A DNA stretch of 64,000 bases, from NCBI GenBank assembly GCA_017887325.1, contig JAGHIE010000001.1, forward strand, positions 124,001 to 188,000. Direction: 5' to 3'. The notes below the pieces were generated by a model. That model saw nothing but the letters and a program-made list of their open reading frames with translations. It had not been told where the DNA came from and searched no databases. Positions 8,484 to 17,818 of the stretch are shown one piece after another; within the stretch, counting starts at the first letter, position 1; the number at the start of each line of letters is the position of its first letter. The translations under genes and the position numbers were made by a program. Source of the stretch: Oscillospiraceae bacterium (GTDB taxonomy: Bacteria; Bacillota; Clostridia; Oscillospirales; Ruminococcaceae).

Positions 8484-8512
8484 TTTACAATAATATATAT
8501 ATATGGTATAAT
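8484..8512 (+). promoter_or_regulatory. lepA promoter
   Basis: TTTACA (8484-8489), 17 bases, TATAAT (8507-8512), about 40 bases upstream of the lepA start. Confidence 0.65.
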
Positions 8513-8553
8513 GAAACGATAAAATTTATTAAATTGTCTATGAGGTGAAAAAT

Positions 8554-10362
8554 TTGGGAACAAAAAAAGAGAATATTCGTAATTTTTCAATTATTGCTCA
8601 CATCGACCATGGTAAAAGTACCTTAGCTGATAGAATCTTAGAAAAAACAAGTGCTGTTACTCAAAGAGAGATGGAAGCTCAATTATTAGATAATATGGAT
8701 ATAGAAAGAGAAAGAGGCATCACTATAAAAGCTAGAGCTGTTAAAGTTAATTATCTTGCAAAAGATGGTGAAACTTATGAGTTTAACTTAATAGATACTC
8801 CAGGACACGTTGACTTTAACTATGAGGTTTCTAGATCTCTTGCAGCTTGTGAGGGTGCAATATTAGTAGTTGATGCATCTCAAGGTATAGAAGCACAAAC
8901 TTTAGCAAATACTTATCTTGCTTTAGAGCATGATTTAGAAATTGTAACAGTTGTAAATAAAATTGACTTACCTAATGCTGACCCTGATAGAATTTGTCAC
9001 GAAATAGAAGATACAATAGGTATTCCAGCATTAGATGCTCCTAGAATTTCTGCTAAAGTGGGATTAAATATAGAAGATGTTTTAGAGAGAATTGTAACAG
9101 ATATACCTGCTCCAAAAGGTGACGATAACGCTCCATTACAAGCTTTGATTTTTGACTCATACTATGATTCTTACAAAGGTGTTATAGTTTATATAAGAGT
9201 TAAAGAAGGTAAAGTAAAAGTTGGAGATACAATCAAAATGATGGCAACAAATGCACAATTTACTGTTGTTGAATTGGGTTATATGGGTGCTAAAGAAAGT
9301 ATTCCTTGTAGTGAATTGTGTGCTGGTGAAGTTGGATATATAGCAGCTAGTATCAAAAATATTGGAGATACACAAGTTGGTGATACTGTTACACTAGCAG
9401 ATAGACCAGCAGAAGAACCTTTACCTGGATATAGAAAAGTTAATCCTATGGTATTCTCTGGTATTTATCCAGCAGATGGTGCTAAATATGGGGATTTAAG
9501 AGAAGCTTTAGAAAAATTAGAATTAAATGACGCTTCTTTAACTTTTGAACCAGAAACATCAAAAGCTTTAGGTTTTGGTTTTAGATGTGGATTTTTAGGA
9601 CTACTTCACATGGAAATTATCCAAGAGAGATTAGAAAGAGAATTTAATTTAGACTTAGTTACTACTGCTCCTAGTGTTATTTATGAATTTGAGTTAACTA
9701 ATGGAGAAACTGTGATAATTGACAATCCTTCTAATTATCCTGATGTAGCAACTATTGCACAAGCTAAAGAGCCTATGGTAAAAGCAGATATTCTTTCTCC
9801 TGTTGAGTATGTTGGAAACATTATGGAATTATGTCAAGATAGACGAGGTGTCTTTAAAGACATGAAATATCTTGATGAAACAAGAGTTGAAATACACTAC
9901 ATGTTACCTCTTAATGAAATTGTTTATGACTTCTTTGATGTTTTGAAATCAAGAACTAAAGGTTATGCTTCATTTGATTATAAATTATGTGGCTACTACC
10001 CTTCTAATTTAGTAAAACTTGATATTATGTTAAACGGTGAAGTTGTTGACGCATTAAGCTTTATTGTTCACAGAGATAAAGCTTATGAAAGAGGCAGAAA
10101 AATTGCTGAAAAATTAAAAGAGCATATACCTCGTCAATTGTTTGAAGTTCCAATACAAGCTGCTATTGGTGGTAAAATTATTGCTAGAGAAACAGTTAAA
10201 GCTATGAGAAAAGATGTTTTGGCTAAGTGTTATGGTGGGGATATTACCCGTAAGAGAAAGCTTCTTGAAAAACAAAAAGAAGGTAAAAAACGTATGCGTC
10301 AGTTAGGTAGCGTTGAAGTTCCTCAAGAGGCATTTATGGCTGTTTTAAAATTGGATTCATAA
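8554..10362 (+). CDS. lepA: elongation factor 4 (LepA), translational GTPase
   Basis: About 602 residues, the normal LepA length. It has the G1 motif AHIDHGKST near the N-terminus, the G3 motif [14 protein letters not shown], and the LepA-specific C-terminal domain ending in [16 protein letters not shown]. It is a ribosome-associated GTPase. The TTG at 8554 is preferred: GAGGTG (8542-8547) is 6 bases before it and the resulting start [14 protein letters not shown] matches the family. A GTG at 8545 overlaps that binding site. It is not part of the usual origin block, so its place here reflects rearrangement. Confidence 0.96.
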   Translation: MGTKKENIRNFSIIAHIDHGKSTLADRILEKTSAVTQREMEAQLLDNMDIERERGITIKARAVKVNYLAKDGETYEFNLIDTPGHVDFNYEVSRSLAACEGAILVVDASQGIEAQTLANTYLALEHDLEIVTVVNKIDLPNADPDRICHEIEDTIGIPALDAPRISAKVGLNIEDVLERIVTDIPAPKGDDNAPLQALIFDSYYDSYKGVIVYIRVKEGKVKVGDTIKMMATNAQFTVVELGYMGAKESIPCSELCAGEVGYIAASIKNIGDTQVGDTVTLADRPAEEPLPGYRKVNPMVFSGIYPADGAKYGDLREALEKLELNDASLTFEPETSKALGFGFRCGFLGLLHMEIIQERLEREFNLDLVTTAPSVIYEFELTNGETVIIDNPSNYPDVATIAQAKEPMVKADILSPVEYVGNIMELCQDRRGVFKDMKYLDETRVEIHYMLPLNEIVYDFFDVLKSRTKGYASFDYKLCGYYPSNLVKLDIMLNGEVVDALSFIVHRDKAYERGRKIAEKLKEHIPRQLFEVPIQAAIGGKIIARETVKAMRKDVLAKCYGGDITRKRKLLEKQKEGKKRMRQLGSVEVPQEAFMAVLKLDS

Positions 10363-10389
10363 TTAAAATCAATTGAAAGGTTAATATTT

Positions 10390-11085
10390 ATGAGTAAAAA
10401 TATTTCAAAGAAAAAAAATATTGTTTATACAGTTTTATTTGCATTACTAATAATTTTATTATTAGTAATAAGATTTCCTAAAACAGTAGATACAATAAAG
10501 GTAGATTATAACAGTGAAAACTTAAATTTTGTTGTGGAAGAAAATGTTCAGACTACAAACGATTTAAAATTATCTTATGACCAAGGAAAAGGATATTCTT
10601 ATTATAACAAAACTAAAAAAACAGATGTTTTTAATGATATGTTACCTAAATCTGCAACAAACGAAACAGCATTGTTTGAAGTTTATGAAAGAGGAAACAA
10701 AGAATATCCAACAAACTTAAATACAATTAACATAGGACTAAAAAAATTAAAATTAACTATCCCAAACATAGATGGTAATTTTGAACTATCTAAAATCTCT
10801 TTCTTTAATGGAGCTAAGGAAGTTGCATCTATTAGTGCAAAGGAATTACAGAGTATAGTAACACCAACAAATGCTAAAATGGAATTAGATGGTGATATGT
10901 TAAAATTTACTGATATAAAACAAGATGCTTATATAGAGATTAGTACTTCATTTAATTCTATATATCATAAAGAATTATCACACTTTGGTATTCCAAATGT
11001 ATTCTTAATTGTTTTAGTAGTAATTATATACTTCTTTGTATGTCATAGAAAAAGACTTTATAAAATTTTTGAAGAAATGAAATAA
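10390..11085 (+). CDS. membrane-anchored protein of unknown function
   Basis: A 231-residue protein I do not recognise. A lysine-rich start is followed by a hydrophobic segment at about residues 12-28. Then comes an extracytoplasmic region of about 170 residues rich in K, N, D and T without cysteines, and a second membrane segment at about 200-220 followed by a basic tail. The topology suggests both ends inside and the middle outside. It starts 27 bases after lepA with GAAAGG before the ATG, so it is probably cotranscribed, and a terminator follows. No catalytic motif is visible. Confidence 0.75.
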   Translation: MSKNISKKKNIVYTVLFALLIILLLVIRFPKTVDTIKVDYNSENLNFVVEENVQTTNDLKLSYDQGKGYSYYNKTKKTDVFNDMLPKSATNETALFEVYERGNKEYPTNLNTINIGLKKLKLTIPNIDGNFELSKISFFNGAKEVASISAKELQSIVTPTNAKMELDGDMLKFTDIKQDAYIEISTSFNSIYHKELSHFGIPNVFLIVLVVIIYFFVCHRKRLYKIFEEMK

Positions 11086-11090
11086 AAAAT

Positions 11091-11127
11091 AACCCTAAAC
11101 TATTAATAGTTTAGGGTTGTTTTTTTA
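11091..11127. terminator. bidirectional terminator between converging genes
   Basis: AACCCTAAACTAT pairs with ATAGTTTAGGGTT, with A and T runs on both sides. It serves the 10390 gene from the left and ppk from the right, overlapping the ppk stop codon. Confidence 0.88.
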
Positions 11128-13233
11128 TTTTGTATGTCTAAATTTATTTATCAATTTTTTAAACAAAGGTTGTCGTTTTAATTTTGTTTTAGTAAACATA
11201 ATAGGATTTTTCAAATAATACTGTTGAGCGTTTACAGTATCATTATCTTCGGAGAAAAGGCCTATATATTCACCGTTAGAAATCATTCTTCTAGCTTTTG
11301 TATTATCTTTTAGAAGAAGTTGTAAGTATGAACTTAACCATTTTTTTATTTCATCATTCATTATAGGACAAGCCACTTCTACCCTTCTAGTTTGGTTTCT
11401 TGTCATGATATCAGCAGATGATATGTACATTTGGTTTAACTCACCATCTCCAAAAGAATAAATACGAGAATGTTCCAAAAATCTTCCTACAACGCTAGTA
11501 ACAGTAATATTTTCTGTTTTTGATGGAATTGATGGTAATATACAACAAATTCCTCTAATAATAAGCTCTACTTTAACTCCAGCACAGGACGCTTCTTTTA
11601 ACTTATCTATTAAATCCCTTTCTGTAACTGAGTTTGCTTTTATTATTATATACCCTTTGTTGCCTCTAGCTATTTCACCATCGATTAATCTTTCTATGGT
11701 GTTTTTTAGGCTTACAGGAGCTACTAGCAATGTATTGTAATGACCATATAAATTACCAATTAACATATTTTTGAAAAAGTTAACTGCGTCATTTGCAATA
11801 CTTTCATTTGATGTTAATAAACTGAAATCTGTATAAATAGCAGATGTTTTTTCATTGTAGTTACCTGTACCTATTTGAGTAATATATTTAATACCATTTT
11901 TATCTCTACGAGTTATTAAACATATTTTAGAGTGACATTTATAGTCTTCAGGTCCATAGATAACTTTACAACCAGCTTCTTCTAAAATTTTTGTCCATTC
12001 GATATTATTTTGTTCATCAAATCTTGCTCTAAGCTCCATTAGTATAGTAACTTCTTTACCATTTTCTGCTGCAGAACATAAGTGTTTAACTATTGCAGAG
12101 TTCTTAGCTAATCTGTAAATAGTTATTTTTATTGATAATACATTAGGGTCTGTTGCAGATTGTTTTAATAAATCTAAGAAAGGTTTCATGCTGTGATATG
12201 GATAAAACAATAAAATATCTCTTTGTTTTATTTGTTTCCACATAGGAACACTTTCTTCTAGATATAATGGATAAATAGGTTTATATGGAGAGTAGTATAA
12301 TGATTCATCACATTTTTCAATTTGATAAGCATATCCCATTGCTAGAGGACAATCGCAAGTATAACATTGGTTTTCATTTAATTTGAGCCTTGCTAAAAGC
12401 ATTTTTTTCAATATAGGTGCTTTTCCCTGCATTTCTAATCTAACAGGATTTAATCTTTCTCTTCTTTTTAGAAGTTTTTTCATGTAATTTCTAAAGTCAG
12501 GGTTATCTTCATCAAATTTTTCATCATCATAACTTATATCAGCATTTCGTGTAACAGAAATTACACATTTTTCAACAATGTTATATATTTGGAAAATCTT
12601 GTCTATATTGTGTAGAATTAAATTTTCTGTCCTTATAAAATTACTGTTACTTCCAGGTAGGAAGATTATTTTAGGAATAGTATCAGGAACTTCTAAAATT
12701 CCTAAAGAATTTTCTTTTTTATTTCTTATTACAGTAGCAATATATAAAGATTTATTTTTTAAATGAGGAAATGGATGATTGAAATCAACTATTTGAGGAG
12801 ATAATAAGGGTGCTATATGAGTTTTATAATAATTTCTAACATATTCTTTTTCACTTCCAAACAATTGATCATATGATATATCACATACCCCTTTTTTGGA
12901 TAGCTTTTCAGACACTTCGCTATATATACTATCACGACGAGCAATCATTGGTCTTACAGCTTCAAAAATATTATTTAATTGTTCTCCGGGTGTTTGTCCA
13001 CTTTTATTATCTCTATGTTTAGGAGTCATTATGTTTAAGTCATAAAGACTCCCAACTCTTACCATAAAAAATTCATCTAAATTACTTGTAAAAATAGAAA
13101 TAAATCTAAGTCTTTCAAGTAGAGGAACATTTTCATCTGTGGCTTCTTCAAGAACTCTAGAGTTAAATCTAAGCCAGCTTATTTCTCTATTTTGAGTATA
13201 ACTTAAATCGTATTTTTCAGAAACTTTTGACAT
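11125..13233 (-). CDS. ppk1: polyphosphate kinase 1
   Basis: A 702-residue PPK1 with N-terminal NREISWLRFNSRVLEEA and FISIFTSNLDEFFMVRVG. It has two phospholipase-D-like catalytic parts. The conserved histidines lie at about residue 432 (YKCHSKIC, the autophosphorylated histidine of the family) and about 587 (LEHSRIYSFG). It makes inorganic polyphosphate from ATP. It overlaps ppx upstream by 31 bases, so synthesis and breakdown enzymes are in one transcript and possibly translationally coupled. It runs left, against the direction of the replication fork. Confidence 0.96.
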   Translation of the reverse strand: MSKVSEKYDLSYTQNREISWLRFNSRVLEEATDENVPLLERLRFISIFTSNLDEFFMVRVGSLYDLNIMTPKHRDNKSGQTPGEQLNNIFEAVRPMIARRDSIYSEVSEKLSKKGVCDISYDQLFGSEKEYVRNYYKTHIAPLLSPQIVDFNHPFPHLKNKSLYIATVIRNKKENSLGILEVPDTIPKIIFLPGSNSNFIRTENLILHNIDKIFQIYNIVEKCVISVTRNADISYDDEKFDEDNPDFRNYMKKLLKRRERLNPVRLEMQGKAPILKKMLLARLKLNENQCYTCDCPLAMGYAYQIEKCDESLYYSPYKPIYPLYLEESVPMWKQIKQRDILLFYPYHSMKPFLDLLKQSATDPNVLSIKITIYRLAKNSAIVKHLCSAAENGKEVTILMELRARFDEQNNIEWTKILEEAGCKVIYGPEDYKCHSKICLITRRDKNGIKYITQIGTGNYNEKTSAIYTDFSLLTSNESIANDAVNFFKNMLIGNLYGHYNTLLVAPVSLKNTIERLIDGEIARGNKGYIIIKANSVTERDLIDKLKEASCAGVKVELIIRGICCILPSIPSKTENITVTSVVGRFLEHSRIYSFGDGELNQMYISSADIMTRNQTRRVEVACPIMNDEIKKWLSSYLQLLLKDNTKARRMISNGEYIGLFSEDNDTVNAQQYYLKNPIMFTKTKLKRQPLFKKLINKFRHTK

Positions 13234-14111
13234 AAATAACCCTCCCTTACGCCGTATAATGAAACAAATGCTTTGTCACAACCAAGTTTATTATACATAC
13301 TTTGCATTAAGAAAGCTCCTGGTAAAATTGTGTGTAAGCGGTCAGGGCATAGTTTTAGTAAATATCCTCTTGATTTTATATCTTTTTGGATTAACATTTC
13401 TATTGTTTTGTCTAAGTCTTTTTTAGTAATAATACGATTATCAGGTTCTTTTTTACAATAAGCATTGACTATTTTTAGCATAGCACGAGATGTACCACCA
13501 ACACAGCATACTTTTTTATCTTTAATGTCAGTAATAGTGCAGTTTGACAATTCTTTCTCTATTTTATTATATATGTCTGCAATTTCACTTTTTTTAGGCA
13601 ATATCTTTTTAACGAAAGAATTAAATAAATTTAATGAGCCCATAGGCAAACTTTGAGATTCAAGAACTTCTCCGTTTTTGATTTCTACAATCTCTGTACT
13701 ACCTCCACCGATATCAAACATATATCCGTTTTGTAAATCTGTGGAATATAAAGCACCATAATATCCAAGTCTACCTTCTTCAATACCACTAACAACATCA
13801 ACTTCTAAGCCTGTTCTTCTTTTGATAATTTGCACAGCTTCATCAGTATTTTGTATATTTCTTAAAGAAGCTGTTGCAAATACATGCATTTTATCAATGT
13901 TAAATTGTGATAATAGTACCTTAAAGTCAAGTAGAACAGCACAAGCTTTATTAATTCCGTCTGGTGACATATTGCCATCAACTATATATCCAGCCAAACC
14001 TGCCATTTCCTTTTTTGAAAATAAAGTTTCAAATTTTCCGTTTTCATATATATTATATACAGATAATCTGACGGTATTAGAACCTAAATCAACTAAAGCA
14101 TATTTTTCCAT
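13203..14111 (-). CDS. ppx: exopolyphosphatase / Ppx-GppA family phosphatase
   Basis: A 302-residue actin-fold phosphatase of short Ppx/GppA type. It has the phosphate-1 loop ALVDLGSNTVRLSVY at the start, GIEEGRLGYYGALY, and the phosphate-2 loop FDIGGGSTEIVEI. It lacks the C-terminal HD-like domain of the long enzymes. It may hydrolyse polyphosphate or the terminal phosphate of pppGpp; sequence alone does not decide. The overlap with ppk1, which makes polyphosphate, favours the first. Confidence 0.93.
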   Translation of the reverse strand: MEKYALVDLGSNTVRLSVYNIYENGKFETLFSKKEMAGLAGYIVDGNMSPDGINKACAVLLDFKVLLSQFNIDKMHVFATASLRNIQNTDEAVQIIKRRTGLEVDVVSGIEEGRLGYYGALYSTDLQNGYMFDIGGGSTEIVEIKNGEVLESQSLPMGSLNLFNSFVKKILPKKSEIADIYNKIEKELSNCTITDIKDKKVCCVGGTSRAMLKIVNAYCKKEPDNRIITKKDLDKTIEMLIQKDIKSRGYLLKLCPDRLHTILPGAFLMQSMYNKLGCDKAFVSLYGVREGYLCQKFLKNTI

Positions 14112-14241
14112 AATTAACCTCCCAAAAATCTTTATATTTATATTATTATACCAAAAAAAAGCACATATTCCTATAATTTATGTAAAAAATAAGAAAAATA
14201 TTATTGATTTTTATTCTAATTTGTAGTAAATATTGTGCATA

Positions 14242-15141
14242 TTATAAAGAAATAATAGTAAATAAAGCTTTCCTCAATCTATAATATATATCATCAAGTT
14301 GTATTAACGGCAGTGGGTTTTCCCCTTTCCCTATTTCTATTGTAAAAGCAGGTCTTTCATAAGTTTCAATAAACCAATCTTTAAATCCTGCGTGAGATGC
14401 TAATCCTTTTTGTTTTGAGACTTCATAAAAGCACATATTAGCTAGTATATTTGCTATATATTTACTAACTAATGGTGTTTTATCTCCATATTCATAGAAT
14501 ATTTCTTCTCCTTGAGAATGAAATGAAAATGCCATTGATATAAAGTTGTTTTGGCAAAAATTTACTAAAGACATAACTTCAGGTTCACTGTGATAAGTTT
14601 CACCACCATATTGTCTAGGACAAGGTGATGTTATTCCATTAAGTATTTCATTTTTCTTACTAATATCATAACCAGCATTAAAATTATGATTTAAATCTAC
14701 TCCATGTGCATTTGCTTGCCAACTTCTATTATCTTTCTTCATAAGTTTAATAATGTCATCTTTTAAATAACCGGCGCTAGAAGGCCCATTTACAGCTATT
14801 TCAACTCCATCAGGGTTTAACATTGGAATGATAATAAGACCCTTGTTATTTAGCCTTTTAGAGATATCTGTGCCGTAAGCACAGTCTTTATTATTAATGT
14901 AATAACAAATATCTTCTATAAACTTTAAAAGAACTAAACTAGTTATCCATTCTTGTGCATGTGTAGCACCAACCATTAAAGTTGTATTTGATACATTTCC
15001 AATACTGATTGCATATATTTCTCTGTCTAGGACAGATTTTCCTATGGAAAATAAGTTAATAATATTAGAATATTTTGATTTAATATCATCTAATTTTTGT
15101 ATATATGATTTATATGTCAAATCTTGTTGATAAAAATTCAT
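14242..15141 (-). CDS. M14 family zinc carboxypeptidase
   Basis: About 299 residues with the M14 ligand set: HAQE (zinc-binding His and Glu) at about residue 66, a third histidine in FSFHSQGEE, and the catalytic glutamate in FTIEIGKGENP. The arrangement resembles the gamma-D-glutamyl-diamino acid peptidases (M14C) that cut peptidoglycan stem peptides. No signal peptide is seen, so the substrate is probably an intracellular muropeptide or cytosolic peptide. The start at ATG 15141 follows AGAGGT; an in-frame TTG at 15156 is less likely. It stands alone between ppx and the divergent NUDIX gene. Confidence 0.88.
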   Translation of the reverse strand: MNFYQQDLTYKSYIQKLDDIKSKYSNIINLFSIGKSVLDREIYAISIGNVSNTTLMVGATHAQEWITSLVLLKFIEDICYYINNKDCAYGTDISKRLNNKGLIIIPMLNPDGVEIAVNGPSSAGYLKDDIIKLMKKDNRSWQANAHGVDLNHNFNAGYDISKKNEILNGITSPCPRQYGGETYHSEPEVMSLVNFCQNNFISMAFSFHSQGEEIFYEYGDKTPLVSKYIANILANMCFYEVSKQKGLASHAGFKDWFIETYERPAFTIEIGKGENPLPLIQLDDIYYRLRKALFTIISL

Positions 15142-15242
15142 AATGCACCTCTTCAAATATACTTTATTAAATATTATTGCATTATAAATATATTTATGAC
15201 ATAATTGTTATGATAAGTACATTTTTAGGAGGTTTTATTATC

Positions 15243-15782
15243 ATGAAACTAACAGAGAAAAAAATTAGTAGTGAAACAATATTTAAAGGTAGAGTTATTA
15301 GTTTATATAAAGATACTGTTTTGTTAGAAAATGGTAAAGAAGCAACTAGAGAATTGGTAACTCATAGTGGAGGAGTTTGTGTAGTTGCTCTTACAGAAAA
15401 TCAAGAAGTTTATGTTGTAGAACAATTTAGATATCCTTATAATAGAGTTTTATTAGAAATTCCAGCAGGAAAAATAGATCCTAATGAAGACCCTTTAGTT
15501 TGTGGAAAAAGAGAATTAGAAGAAGAAGCTGGAATAGTTGCACAAAACTATGAAAATTTAGGAGATTTTTATCCAACAGTAGGATACACTAATGAAATTA
15601 TATATACTTATCTTGCTACAGGACTTTCTAGTTCAAAACAAAATTTAGATGAAGATGAGTTTTTAAATGTGAAAAAAGTTCCATTAAAAGATTTATACAA
15701 CATGGTAATGAATGGTGAAATAAAAGACGGAAAAACACAAACAGCAATATTAAAAGTTTGGTGTAAATTAAATTCTAAATAA
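15243..15782 (+). CDS. NUDIX hydrolase, ADP-ribose pyrophosphatase type
   Basis: A 179-residue protein with an intact Nudix box (G-x5-E-x7-RELEEEAGI) around residues 76-98. It also has the ADP-ribose-pyrophosphatase-like pattern: VEQFRYP before the box and YPTVGYTNEIIYTYLA after it. It probably splits ADP-ribose or related nucleoside diphosphate compounds with Mg2+. The ATG at 15243 is chosen because TAGGAGG lies just upstream; an earlier in-frame ATG would add 22 residues unlike the family. A terminator follows directly. Confidence 0.9.
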   Translation: MKLTEKKISSETIFKGRVISLYKDTVLLENGKEATRELVTHSGGVCVVALTENQEVYVVEQFRYPYNRVLLEIPAGKIDPNEDPLVCGKRELEEEAGIVAQNYENLGDFYPTVGYTNEIIYTYLATGLSSSKQNLDEDEFLNVKKVPLKDLYNMVMNGEIKDGKTQTAILKVWCKLNSK

Positions 15783-15787
15783 AAAAA

Positions 15788-15818
15788 GAAGATATCTTTT
15801 TAGATATCTTCTTTTTTT
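15788..15818 (+). terminator. terminator after the NUDIX gene
   Basis: GAAGATATC pairs with GATATCTTC across a 6-base loop, followed by TTTTTTT. Confidence 0.9.
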
Positions 15819-15832
15819 ATATGTATCAAAAC

Positions 15833-15860
15833 AAAAAAGCAACTAGATTATAGTTGCTTT
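15833..15860 (-). terminator. terminator of the tRNA-Met/tRNA-Glu transcript
   Basis: AAAGCAACTA pairs with TAGTTGCTTT, and the minus strand continues with a T run. It lies directly after the encoded CCA of tRNA-Glu. Confidence 0.85.
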
Positions 15861-15863
15861 AAT

Positions 15864-15938
15864 TGGTGACCCGTACGAGAATCGAACTCGTGATGCCGCC
15901 GTGAAAGGGCGGAGTCTTAACCGCTTGACCAACGGGCC
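15864..15938 (-). tRNA. tRNA-Glu (UUC)
   Basis: On the minus strand the acceptor is GGCCCGT/ACGGGTC with one G-U pair. The anticodon stem has the loop CTTTCAC (anticodon UUC), and the T arm is ACGAG-TTCGATT-CTCGT. CCA is encoded. It lies 8 bases after the CCA end of tRNA-Met. Confidence 0.97.
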
Positions 15939-15943
15939 TTATA

Positions 15944-16020
15944 TGGTAGCGGTAATCGGATTTGAACCAATGACACCGCGGGTATGAACCGCGTGCTCTA
16001 GCCAGCTGAGCTATACCGCC
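15944..16020 (-). tRNA. tRNA-Met (CAU), elongator type
   Basis: On the minus strand the acceptor is GGCGGTA/TACCGCT. The anticodon stem CGCGG/CCGCG has the loop TTCATAC (anticodon CAU), and CCA is encoded. The G1-U72 pair and the absence of the GGG/CCC anticodon stem exclude the initiator. It closely resembles the elongator tRNA-Met of Bacillus, though a lysidine-modified tRNA-Ile2 cannot be excluded. Confidence 0.93.
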
Positions 16021-16058
16021 ATATATTTTTTACAGTTTGTATCGCTGTAACGATATAT

Positions 16059-16087
16059 ATATTATCACAGTATATTAAAAATGTCAA
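16059..16087 (-). promoter_or_regulatory. promoter of the tRNA-Met/tRNA-Glu operon
   Basis: On the minus strand TTGACA (16087-16082), 17 bases, TAATAT (16064-16059), about 40 bases upstream of tRNA-Met. Confidence 0.75.
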
Positions 16088-16162
16088 CAACATTTTTAAT
16101 ATTTAGATACTTGTACATAATAAATAAATCAATTGCCATACAAACTGTATATAATTTACAAA

Positions 16163-16453
16163 TTATTGTTTATTTTTGTAAGAATCTGTCAACCAACCAT
16201 CTGCTATATCTAAAGCTTCAGACAAACTATCTCTTTCAGCTGTTCTTTTTATTCTTTCTAATAAGTTTACATTTTCATCTGTTAAAATCATTTTTAGTGA
16301 AATCTTTTTACTTATATCTAAATCGTTTAGTTTTTCTTTATCCATAATTTGCATCATAACTACATATTCATCAGCCATGCTTCCATAATATAAAGTGTTA
16401 CCACAACGAACTAGAGGTCTGCCTTTGTATGTTATAAATTTGTTGTTGGACAT
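16163..16453 (-). CDS. small protein of unknown function
   Basis: A 96-residue protein that I do not recognise. It begins MSNNKFITYKGRPLVRCGNTLYYG, continues with an MADEYVVMMQI segment, and ends in a charged helical part with LTDENVNLLERIKRTAERDSLSEALDIA. The N-terminal YKGRPLVR...YYG motif and compact size suggest a conserved small cytosolic protein rather than a random reading frame. GGAGGG precedes the ATG. It lies alone between the tRNA genes and pduL. Confidence 0.7.
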   Translation of the reverse strand: MSNNKFITYKGRPLVRCGNTLYYGSMADEYVVMMQIMDKEKLNDLDISKKISLKMILTDENVNLLERIKRTAERDSLSEALDIADGWLTDSYKNKQ

Positions 16454-16550
16454 GATGTAAACCCTCCTATTTATATATTTTATACTAATTATTATTATAT
16501 CATACTTTATATTTTATGTAAATAAATTAAATATCTCTATTTTGTAAATA

Positions 16551-16590
16551 AAAAAGGTATTGGCTATTTAATAAAAGCCAATACCTTTTT
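16551..16590. terminator. terminator downstream of pduL
   Basis: AAAAAGGTATTGGCT pairs with AGCCAATACCTTTTT around a 10-base loop. It works on both strands. Confidence 0.88.
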
Positions 16591-16607
16591 GTTTAATTAT
16601 TTAATTA

Positions 16608-17180
16608 TTATTTAACGATTTCACCATATACTTCTCTACCACATGCAGCAGCATTTGATTCGTCAGTATCAATATGCATAGCTAATGCAAAGTTGTCATT
16701 TACTCTTACAACAACGTCACCAAATACTAGGCTTCTGCCTTCTGTATCAATTTTAACATTAACTATTTCTTTGTCTTTTACATTTAATTCTTCAGCATCT
16801 TTTGTTGTCATGTGAATATGTCTTTTAGCAACGATAACGCCTTCACTGATTTCTACTTCACCTTGAGGTCCTACTAATTTACAACCAGCACTACCAGCAA
16901 TATCACCAGATTCTCTAATAGGAGCTTGTAAGCCTAATTTTCTAGCATCTGTTAAAGCAATTTCAACTTGTGTACTTGGTCTTACTGGACCTAATATAGA
17001 AACTCCTGCCATTTCTCCTTTAGGACCAACTACTGTTACTCTTTCTTCACAAGCATATTGTCCAGGTTGAGATAAATCTTTTTTATGTGTAAGAGTTGCA
17101 CCTTTACCAAATAATGTTTCTAAATGTTCTTGTGTTACATGAACATGACGAGCTGATGTTTCAACTATAAATTTTGACAT
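16608..17180 (-). CDS. pduL: phosphate propanoyltransferase / phosphotransacylase PduL
   Basis: A 190-residue protein with the two PduL half-domains. The zinc-binding histidine motifs are SARHVHVTQEHLE in the first half and AKRHIHMTTKDAEEL in the second, with HIDTDESNA near the end. It moves acyl groups between CoA and phosphate. There are no microcompartment shell genes nearby and no encapsulation peptide extension, so it probably serves as the housekeeping phosphotransacetylase, taking acetyl-CoA from the PFOR reaction towards acetate. The ATG at 17180 follows AAGGTGG; an earlier in-frame start at 17204 lacks a binding site. Confidence 0.9.
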   Translation of the reverse strand: MSKFIVETSARHVHVTQEHLETLFGKGATLTHKKDLSQPGQYACEERVTVVGPKGEMAGVSILGPVRPSTQVEIALTDARKLGLQAPIRESGDIAGSAGCKLVGPQGEVEISEGVIVAKRHIHMTTKDAEELNVKDKEIVNVKIDTEGRSLVFGDVVVRVNDNFALAMHIDTDESNAAACGREVYGEIVK

Positions 17181-17284
17181 AATAATCCACCTTTTCACTT
17201 TCATTTTATCATAGACTATTATAATACTTTATAGTATTTATTTCAAGGTTAAGTTATACAAATTTAATTGATATTTAATTTTAT

Positions 17285-17539
17285 TTATATGAATAACAAT
17301 ACTGACATTAATATTACACCTGGGATACCAAGAAGAAATGATATACAGATAGTGGTATAGTTTATCAAAATATTCAATCCAAAATATTTTAATAAATAGC
17401 TACAACATATTAGAAAAATAAAACCACTCATTCCCCCAATAAAAAAACTTGCAAAAGGTCGTTTTGTTTTTTTATAATAGTTAAAATTTAGTATTATTAA
17501 TATTAAACAGAATATACAAAAAACTATATATGTTGGCAT
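17285..17539 (-). CDS. BofA-like small membrane protein
   Basis: An 84-residue protein, almost entirely hydrophobic, with three likely membrane segments (about 3-20, 30-50 and 60-82). The C-terminal pattern SFLLGIPGVILMSVLLF matches the conserved end of BofA, the membrane inhibitor of pro-sigma-K processing in sporulating Firmicutes, and the length fits (87 residues in Bacillus subtilis). BofA normally sits after recR/yaaK; here it lies next to pduL. If right, it suggests sporulation ability or ancestry. The identification rests mainly on the C-terminal motif. Confidence 0.6.
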   Translation of the reverse strand: MPTYIVFCIFCLILIILNFNYYKKTKRPFASFFIGGMSGFIFLICCSYLLKYFGLNILINYTTICISFLLGIPGVILMSVLLFI

Positions 17540-17662
17540 AAGATATCACTCCTTGAATTTCTATAATAAAATATATGTACAAACTATTTAAAAAATTCAT
17601 TAGAATATTTTTTTAAAATTCGCATACAATATTATATAGTTAAATTTAAAGGAGAAATAAAT

Positions 17663-17818
17663 ATGAAGCTTTTTACTACTATTGAAGAAAAATATTGCCC
17701 AAACATGAGAAAAAATGTTGCTATTGAAGTTACAAGAATGTGTACCGGAGAAAATGTTACAAAATGTTTGCATAATGCTGAATGTAAATGTGAATGCGAT
17801 AAAAAAATAAGAACATAG
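17663..17818 (+). CDS. small cysteine-rich protein
   Basis: A 51-residue reading frame with AAAGGAG 8 bases before the ATG. It contains six cysteines: one early (YCP), one in RMC, and a cluster CLHNAECKCEC near the end, giving CxCxC spacing. The pattern suggests metal binding, but I know no family for it. The stop codon lies inside the terminator hairpin at 17809-17834, which fits a short, monocistronic mRNA. It is on the opposite strand from its neighbours. Confidence 0.65.
   Translation: MKLFTTIEEKYCPNMRKNVAIEVTRMCTGENVTKCLHNAECKCECDKKIRT

Noticed and set aside
16608-17180. PduL as part of a bacterial microcompartment locus
   Set aside because: No shell proteins or signature enzymes are nearby and the protein has no encapsulation extension.
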